From contig NZ_CP108458.1 of NCBI RefSeq assembly GCF_036242395.1, forward strand, positions 3,472,001-3,536,000: a DNA stretch of 64,000 nucleotides, in the 5' to 3' direction. Origin of the DNA: Kitasatospora sp. NBC_01266. GTDB lineage: Bacteria > Actinomycetota > Actinomycetes > Streptomycetales > Streptomycetaceae. Positions 59,024-64,000 of the stretch are shown in pieces (positions within the stretch are counted from its first letter, which is position 1; every line of letters starts with the position of its first letter). Under the pieces are notes generated by a model. The model worked only from the letters and a program-made list of their open reading frames with translations, was not told the origin of the DNA and searched no databases. The position numbers were made by a program, and so were the translations under genes.

Positions 59024-60790
59024 TCAGACGATGACCAACGGCCGGTTGTGCCCAGTGATGTGCGCCAGTTCCTCAGCCGTGGGCGTCGGCCGCCAGTCCA
59101 GCGTCACCCGGTCGGCAACGGGGATGACCGACCGGTCAGCGCGCCGTCCGGGGCCCACCGCCACACCGGATAGAAACAGGTTGAGGAACTGCCGACGCTT
59201 GACGGTGTCCCAGCCCGCCCACGGGGACTCCGGCCCCAGCGGGTCTTCCCCAGCGGCGAACCACTCCACCGGAACCCGCACGGCTCGGGCCGACCTGTCG
59301 TCCAACTCCCGCATGCGCTCAAGGCACTTCTCCTCGTACGCCTGGTACTGCAACATCGTCCCCCGGAACGCCGCCGATCCCCGTTCCCCCTTGTAGATGC
59401 CCGCCTTCCGGTCCTCGTACAGCTCCGCGATGGACTGCCGGACGTGCTCAAGGTGGGCCTGCGTCTCGGCACGCTCGCTCTCGACCCCGGCAAGGTCCTC
59501 TTGCTCCGCGAACCGTGCGGCAGCAGCCACCAGCCATGCCTGGTCGTCCGGGTCGGACAGGTCGGCACTGCTGATCTTCGCCCATACCCGGCGGGCAACG
59601 TGGTCATCAAGGTGCACGATCTGCACCGACAGGCCGCCGTGCCCGACGGGGTTCGCGCACATGTAGTAGCGCCCGCTCTTGCCCATCGAGCCCTCGCACG
59701 TGGCGCAGCGGGAGAACTTCCAGCCGGACAGCAGCGACGGCACGCTGTTCTCATACTGCCGCTCGGCGAGACCGCGCTGACCGATCTTCTCCTGGAGCTC
59801 CAGCCACGTCTGTCCCGGGATGATGCCCTGGTGCGGCGTCAACGGGGTGCCCGACTCATCCCGGGCGATGACGTTGGCCAAGGTTCCCTTGGGGCCCTTC
59901 GGGACACGCACCGAGGCGAACCCGCCGATGCACGGGTGCGTGAGGATGTGACGCACGGTCTGAGCGCGCCAGATGATCCCGGTTCGCTGCCGGCCGGGGA
60001 ACCCGCGCTCCTGGACCGCCTTCTTGCGTGCCTCGGTGTTCCGCTGGGTCGTGGTGCCGGGGGCGGGTGTGCCCTCCTTGTTCATGGTCGCCGCGATGCG
60101 GTTGTAGGCGTAGCCCTTGAAGGCGAGGTCAACCAGCTTCCGGACCACGTCGGCGTAGGCCATCTCCGCTTCGTCCCAGTGGTCCTCGTTGGGCTCAAGC
60201 GTGGTGACGGTCAGCTTCCCGATCACCTCCCGGCGGGCCTTCATACCGAAGGGCGGAGTGGAGGAGTGCCGCCCGCCAACGGCCTGGATCTCCTCCTTCG
60301 CTCCGGCGGTGCGGGCCGCCTTGATGTCGGAGTCCTGTTTGGCGAGCGCGGCGATCAGCGCGAAGATCGCCTCCCCGACGGGGTTGCTGGTGTCGAGGAA
60401 CGGCTCCTGGACGCTGACGAGTCGCACGCCGTACTCGCGCAACTTCTTGTCGATCGTCATGGCCTCGTAGGCGCCCTGCCTGGTGAGGCGCGAGAGTTCG
60501 TTGATGACGATGACGTCCAATTCCCCGCGTTCGACGGAGCGCATCATCTCTTCGAAGTCCGGCCGGACGACCTTCGGGTCCCACCCCGACTTCCCCACAT
60601 CCTTGTACTCCCGGACCACCTGCCACTTACTTGTGGCACGGGCGGCGACCAGCGCGTGACCGGCACTCAGTTGAGCCTCGGGCGAAGCCTCGGAGGCGTC
60701 TGGGCGCTTGCTGGACTGGCGGGCGTACAGCCCCACCCGGACGACGTCCAGTTGGTCCGAGGGGATGTCCGGGGCGAGGAAGGTTGCCAT
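59024..60790 (-). CDS. int: Large serine integrase, phiBT1-like
   Basis: 588 aa. Resolvase-type catalytic domain (about 16-165) with nucleophile Ser26 in YARQSS; ELSRLTR and ALAKQDSD fit the family. Recombinase domain (about 190-300), zinc ribbon (FSRCATCEGSMGKSGRYYMCANPVGHGG) and a coiled-coil segment (SERAETQAHLEHVRQSIAEL) follow. From memory the protein is closely similar to phiBT1 integrase from its first residues (ATFLAPDIPSDQLDVVRV) on, which also sets ATG 60790 rather than GTG 60808 as start. It lies 73 bp from attR. No directionality factor is recognised. Confidence 0.94.
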   Translation of the reverse strand: MATFLAPDIPSDQLDVVRVGLYARQSSKRPDASEASPEAQLSAGHALVAARATSKWQVVREYKDVGKSGWDPKVVRPDFEEMMRSVERGELDVIVINELSRLTRQGAYEAMTIDKKLREYGVRLVSVQEPFLDTSNPVGEAIFALIAALAKQDSDIKAARTAGAKEEIQAVGGRHSSTPPFGMKARREVIGKLTVTTLEPNEDHWDEAEMAYADVVRKLVDLAFKGYAYNRIAATMNKEGTPAPGTTTQRNTEARKKAVQERGFPGRQRTGIIWRAQTVRHILTHPCIGGFASVRVPKGPKGTLANVIARDESGTPLTPHQGIIPGQTWLELQEKIGQRGLAERQYENSVPSLLSGWKFSRCATCEGSMGKSGRYYMCANPVGHGGLSVQIVHLDDHVARRVWAKISSADLSDPDDQAWLVAAAARFAEQEDLAGVESERAETQAHLEHVRQSIAELYEDRKAGIYKGERGSAAFRGTMLQYQAYEEKCLERMRELDDRSARAVRVPVEWFAAGEDPLGPESPWAGWDTVKRRQFLNLFLSGVAVGPGRRADRSVIPVADRVTLDWRPTPTAEELAHITGHNRPLVIV

Positions 60791-60862
60791 GTTCTGAGCT
60801 TGCCGCACCGTCTGACCTGCGCTTTCCGCTTTGCCTAAGCTTTGCTAGGTACCTTCTCATCA

Positions 60863-60867
60863 AAGGT
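60863..60867. other. attR core
   Basis: AAGGT. Left flank (CTTCTCATCA) is element; right flank (GGTCCAGATGATC) is target-gene sequence and matches what I recall of the right half of phiBT1 attB. Two GCAAAGC copies lie in the element arm (60823-60846, minus strand). Confidence 0.82.
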
Positions 60868-60936
60868 GGTCCAGATGATCACGGACCAGACGCCGAAGGC
60901 GGCGAGGAACCAGGAGGTACGGCGGCTGAGCTTCAT
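60863..60936 (-). pseudogene. 5' part of the interrupted SCO4848-like gene
   Basis: Start ATG 60936; encodes MKLSRRTSWFLAAFGVWSV and the rest of the first membrane helix up to TTF, where element DNA begins. Read-through adds about nine foreign codons to a TAG at 60837-60835. With 51433-51612 it rebuilds the full gene. Confidence 0.88.
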
Positions 60937-61127
60937 CGGTGCGGTCCTTCGCGGGGCGGGCCAGGGCTGGGCAGGGCGGGGAGAGCAGGTGGAGCGGCTC
61001 TCCCAGTATGGCCAGAGAGCCGATCGGCCCAGTCGGCGGTCCCCCGTTCCGGCGAGCTGCGCAGCCGGTCAGGGCGGATGCGCGCTGGACTGGGTACGGA
61101 CACCGAGTGCATTTGGATGCTTACCTG

Positions 61128-62420
61128 ATGTGTCGCACTGGTCGTCGGGCGGCCGCGCTGGCCGCCGCCCTGGTGCTGGCGGCCGCCCCCGTCGCCGCGG
61201 CCGAGCCGCCGCCGGTCGCCACCGTCGTCGGCGGCGAGCGGCTCGGGCTGCCCGGGGTGCAGGTCGCGCTCGGCCCGGGGGCGCCCCGGCTGCCGGAGGG
61301 GCTGACCGGGATGTCCTGGCTGGTGGCCGACGCCGACTCCGGCGACGTGCTGGCCGCCTACAACCCGCACCTGCGGCTGCCGCCGGCCAGCACGCTGAAG
61401 ATGCTCTTCGCCGACACCGTGCTGCCCAAGATCGACCGCCGGACCGTGCACCGGGTGGCCCCCGAGGAGCTGGCGGGACTGGGCAGCGGCAGCAGCCTGG
61501 TCGGCATCAAGGAGGACCTGGACTACCGGGTCGAGGACCTGTGGCGCGGGGTCTTCCTCAGCTCGGGCAACGACGCGGTGCACGTGCTCGCGCACATGAA
61601 CGGCGGCGTCGACCAGACGGTCCACCAGATGCAGCAGAAGGCGACCGACCTCGGCGCCGCCGACACCCACGTGGTCTCCCCGGACGGCTACGACGAGGAC
61701 GGGCAGCTGACCAGCGCCTACGACCTGACCCTGTTCGCCCGCGAGGGCCTGCGCAACCCGGACTTCCGCTCCTACTGCGCCACCAAGGACGCCCAGTTCC
61801 CCGGTGCGGTGGACAACCGGACCGGCCAGCGCGGCACCTTCGGAATCCAGAACACCGACCGGCTGCTCGGCAAGTACCCCGGCCTGATCGGGGTCAAGAA
61901 CGGCTACACCACCAACGCGGGCAGCACCTTCGTCGGCGCCGCCGAGCGGGACGGGCGCACGCTGCTGGTCGCGGTGATGCACCCGGACACCTATATGAAG
62001 GTCTACGACGAGACCGCCGCCCTGCTGGACTGGGGCTTCGCGGCCGGCAACCACCTGACGCCGGTCGGCCGGCTGGTCTCCCCCAAGGCGGCCGTCGCGG
62101 CCCAGGACGCGGCCGGGCCCTCGGCCGCCGGGCACCCACCGGCGCCGGTGCCGGCCCCCGGCAAGGGCGCGCCGGGCGGGCCGCGGCCGGCGCTGGCCGG
62201 AGCGGCCCGGCAACCCGCGAAGCTGCTGGGGCCGGAGGGCTGGACGGTGATCGGCGTGGTCACCGTCTGCGCCACCGTGGCCGGCTGGCTGCTCAACCGG
62301 CGCCGAGCCGCCGGGTACCCGGCCACCGACCAGCCGCCGGCGCCCCGGGGCGCCACCGCGGCCTCCGCCCTGCGCGGCGCCACCGCGCTGCGCCGCCGGC
62401 CGAAGCGCGACCGGCGCTAG
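61128..62420 (+). CDS. D-alanyl-D-alanine carboxypeptidase (penicillin-binding protein)
   Basis: 430 aa. Signal peptide (GRRAAALAAALVLAAAPVAAA). SxxK motif STLK at Ser88, SxN as SGN in LSSGNDA, and KTG-box variant KNG in GVKNGYT. A C-terminal membrane anchor (VIGVVTVCATVAGWLL) and basic tail follow. Trims peptidoglycan stem peptides outside the membrane. ATG 61128; an in-frame GTG at 61107 is an alternative. In S. coelicolor the phiBT1 target gene's neighbour is also such an enzyme, as I recall. Confidence 0.92.
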   Translation: MCRTGRRAAALAAALVLAAAPVAAAEPPPVATVVGGERLGLPGVQVALGPGAPRLPEGLTGMSWLVADADSGDVLAAYNPHLRLPPASTLKMLFADTVLPKIDRRTVHRVAPEELAGLGSGSSLVGIKEDLDYRVEDLWRGVFLSSGNDAVHVLAHMNGGVDQTVHQMQQKATDLGAADTHVVSPDGYDEDGQLTSAYDLTLFAREGLRNPDFRSYCATKDAQFPGAVDNRTGQRGTFGIQNTDRLLGKYPGLIGVKNGYTTNAGSTFVGAAERDGRTLLVAVMHPDTYMKVYDETAALLDWGFAAGNHLTPVGRLVSPKAAVAAQDAAGPSAAGHPPAPVPAPGKGAPGGPRPALAGAARQPAKLLGPEGWTVIGVVTVCATVAGWLLNRRRAAGYPATDQPPAPRGATAASALRGATALRRRPKRDRR

Positions 62421-62439
62421 CCGTGCTGTGCGCCTGGAC

Positions 62440-63381
62440 CTACGAGCGCGCCGGCGGGCCGGCCATGCCGAGCTCACCGGCCGCGCGGTAGGCGGCCTCC
62501 GCGCTCGCGCGGGCCCGCGCCCGCGCCTGCTCGGGGTCGGCCAGCGCCGTCCAGGCGACGCAGTACATCAGCAGCCGTGTGACGAAGTTGATCCAGAGCA
62601 GCAGCGCGACCGGGACGCCGAAGGCGCCGTACAGGCTCTTGCCCGCCACCGAGCTCAGGTAGGACGAGAGCAGCAGCTTGAGCAGCTCGAAGCCGACCGC
62701 CCCGATCAGCGCGGCGGTCAGCAGGTCGCGGCGGTGCTGGTCGGAGATCCGGGGGAACGGGGCGAGCAGGTACAGGAAGAGCAGCAGGTCGGCGCCGACC
62801 GCGATGACGAAACCGGCCACCGCCAGCAGGTAGTGGGCCGGGCCGTGGTCGGAGAGGCCCAGTGCGGTGGCCAGTCGCCCGGCCAGCCGGGTGGTCACCG
62901 TGGAGGCACCCAGCGAGACCACCGAGACGACGCCGAGGCCGAACAGCACCAGGCAGTCCCAGGCCCTGCGCAGCACCAGGTTGCCGTCCTCCTCGGGCAG
63001 CTGCCAGATGTCCCGGATCGCACCGCGTATGGTGTCCACCCAGCCGAGCCCGGAGACCAGCAGCAGCACCCCGCTGACCGCCCCGACTGTGGCGGCGTTG
63101 GCGATCAGCGAGTCCAGGCCGAGCGAGTTGGCCAGCCCCGGGACCTGGTCGGCGATCTTGTGCTCGAGGGTGTCCACCTGGTGCGGGCTGAGCGTGCTCA
63201 CCGCGATCGCCAGTGCCACCGCCAACAGCGGGAAGAGCGCCAGGAAGCCGAAGAAGGTGACCGCGCCGGCCAGCCGGTTGCCCTTGGCCGCTGCGAAGTG
63301 CTGGTAGACGCGGTACGGGCGGCTGCGCAGCACGGCTGCGACGAGTGGGCCGATCACCGGCAGCCTGGCGAGGAATCCCAT
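62440..63381 (-). CDS. YihY/UPF0761-family membrane protein
   Basis: 313 aa, six to seven membrane helices. AGAVTFFGFLALFPLLAVALAI, GWVDTIRGAIRDIWQLPEEDGNLVLRRAWDC and GVPVALLLWINFVTRLLMYCVAW are typical of the family formerly called ribonuclease BN. Function uncertain; the RNase assignment of the family is outdated. Ala/Arg-rich C-terminal tail. Confidence 0.9.
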   Translation of the reverse strand: MGFLARLPVIGPLVAAVLRSRPYRVYQHFAAAKGNRLAGAVTFFGFLALFPLLAVALAIAVSTLSPHQVDTLEHKIADQVPGLANSLGLDSLIANAATVGAVSGVLLLVSGLGWVDTIRGAIRDIWQLPEEDGNLVLRRAWDCLVLFGLGVVSVVSLGASTVTTRLAGRLATALGLSDHGPAHYLLAVAGFVIAVGADLLLFLYLLAPFPRISDQHRRDLLTAALIGAVGFELLKLLLSSYLSSVAGKSLYGAFGVPVALLLWINFVTRLLMYCVAWTALADPEQARARARASAEAAYRAAGELGMAGPPARS

Positions 63382-63561
63382 GCGGATCAGCCTGACAGGT
63401 CGTCGGCCGTCGGCGGCTCAGCCCCGCCGGGCGGCCGCGCCCCGGGAGCCGGCCGGGATGGACCGGTAGGATTCGCCGCGTACCGCCTGTCCGGTGACCC
63501 CCGAAGCCGCGGGTCCGCTCCAGGCCGTCACCCCGTCCCTGATGAAAGGCCCGCCCCGAAG

Positions 63562-64000
63562 ATGGCCCCCCGTCTCTCTGTCGTTGTTCCGATCTACAAC
63601 GTCGAGCGGTACCTGGAGGAGTGCCTGGAATCCATCGCCGCCCAGACCATGAGCGACCTCGAGTGCATCATGGTGGACGACGGTTCGAAGGACGGAAGCG
63701 CGGCGATCGCCGAGGCATTCGCCGCGAAGGACTCCCGGTTCAGACTGGTCCGCAAGCAGAACGCCGGCCTTGGCGCCGCGCGCAACACCGGCCTGCTGCA
63801 CCTGACCGAGGGCACCGAGTTCCTGGCCTTCGTGGACAGTGACGACACCCTGCCGCCGAGCGCCTACGAGCTGATGATCTCCACGCTCGACGAGACCGGC
63901 TCCGACTTCGCCACCGGAAACGTGCTGCGCTTCCGCGCTGTCGGCTACTACCCGTCGGGCGGTCACGCGAAGCCGTTCCGTGAGACCAGGCTGAAGACCC
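63562..64000 (+). CDS. Family 2 glycosyltransferase, 3' end outside the window
   Basis: 146 residues visible. GT-A start RLSVVVPIYNVERYLEECLESI, then IMVDDGSKDGS, NAGLGAARNTGL and the DxD region AFVDSDD. In streptomycetes this kind of N-terminus often begins long bifunctional GT2/CDP-glycerol glycerophosphotransferase proteins of teichoic-acid-like polymer synthesis; that extension is inference. No strong ribosome site near ATG 63562. The 63382-63561 gap upstream shows no other gene. Confidence 0.87.
   Translation, partial: MAPRLSVVVPIYNVERYLEECLESIAAQTMSDLECIMVDDGSKDGSAAIAEAFAAKDSRFRLVRKQNAGLGAARNTGLLHLTEGTEFLAFVDSDDTLPPSAYELMISTLDETGSDFATGNVLRFRAVGYYPSGGHAKPFRETRLKT

Larger units (their letters stand above)
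51608..60867. mobile_element. phiBT1-like integrated element (reduced prophage or satellite), 9.26 kb
   Basis: Bounded by the 5-bp direct repeat AAGGT at 51608-51612 and 60863-60867, which are the two junctions of the split membrane-protein gene. The serine integrase lies next to the right junction and reads away from it. Contents left to right: complete copy of the target gene, PIMT-like methyltransferase with small ORFs, XRE regulator and NUDIX hydrolase, zinc-binding relic, small hypothetical, HNH nuclease, two phage-like hypotheticals, zinc-ribbon protein, integrase. No terminase, portal, capsid or tail gene. Boundaries rest on reconstruction of the target gene and are firm to within the shared core. 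Confidence 0.87.

Overview
The window is very GC-rich, has densely packed genes, many start codons sitting 6-8 nt behind a -10 hexamer (leaderless transcripts), and actinobacterial families throughout (AfsQ-type two-component system, XRE/DUF397 pairs, a Streptomyces-phage-type serine integrase). This points to the chromosome of a Streptomycetaceae member (Streptomyces, Kitasatospora or a close relative). From memory, the gene order resembles the Streptomyces coelicolor core region from purine nucleoside phosphorylase through adenosine deaminase, the nucleoside ABC importer and succinate dehydrogenase to a D-Ala-D-Ala carboxypeptidase. That comparison is recall, not a search.

Layout. 1-13.5 kb: purine nucleoside phosphorylase (5' end outside), phospho-sugar mutase, a PH-domain membrane protein, a secreted alpha-amylase, a metallo-beta-lactamase-fold hydrolase, a MarR / FAD-monooxygenase / DUF3237 cluster, then deoC with two aldehyde dehydrogenase genes and a uridine-kinase-like gene. 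13.5-23.1 kb: quinone-oxidoreductase-like gene divergent from an AraC regulator, a broken Uma2 gene, an XRE/DUF397 pair, sigQ divergent from afsQ1-afsQ2-lipoprotein-vanZ, a PspC-domain protein and a small secreted protein. 23.3-30.3 kb: adenosine deaminase, LysR regulator/MFS exporter, intact Uma2, a tyrosinase-cofactor relic, a PhyH oxygenase, a GH16-like protein, and an antitoxin whose toxin is truncated. 30.4-37.7 kb: a minus-strand nucleoside uptake and salvage cluster (bmpA, ABC ATPase, two permeases, cdd, deoA). 37.9-49.6 kb: M20 amidohydrolase, sedolisin protease, acyl-CoA mutase, SDR, OHCU decarboxylase, lipoprotein and sdhCDAB. 49.7-51.3 kb: a secreted repeat protein.

51.6-60.9 kb is an integrated element of about 9.26 kb. 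Its large serine integrase closely resembles that of phage phiBT1 as I remember it. The element interrupts a small membrane-protein gene whose two halves lie at 60936-60863 and 51612-51433 (minus strand) and share the 5-bp core AAGGT. This is the gene type (SCO4848) that I recall as the phiBT1 target. Just inside the left end the element carries a complete 83-residue homologue of the gene it destroyed. Cargo includes a peptide gene coupled to a PIMT-like O-methyltransferase, several very small ORFs, an XRE/NUDIX pair, an HNH nuclease, zinc-binding proteins and a scaffold-like protein. No capsid, tail or terminase gene is seen, so it looks like a reduced prophage or satellite. Beyond it lie a D-Ala-D-Ala carboxypeptidase, a YihY-type membrane protein and the start of a family 2 glycosyltransferase.

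The nucleoside genes are tied together by one sequence. The palindrome CTACGCGCGTAG, or a close variant, abuts or overlaps the -10 element of deoC, add, deoA and bmpA. This suggests a shared repressor that controls nucleoside import and catabolism.
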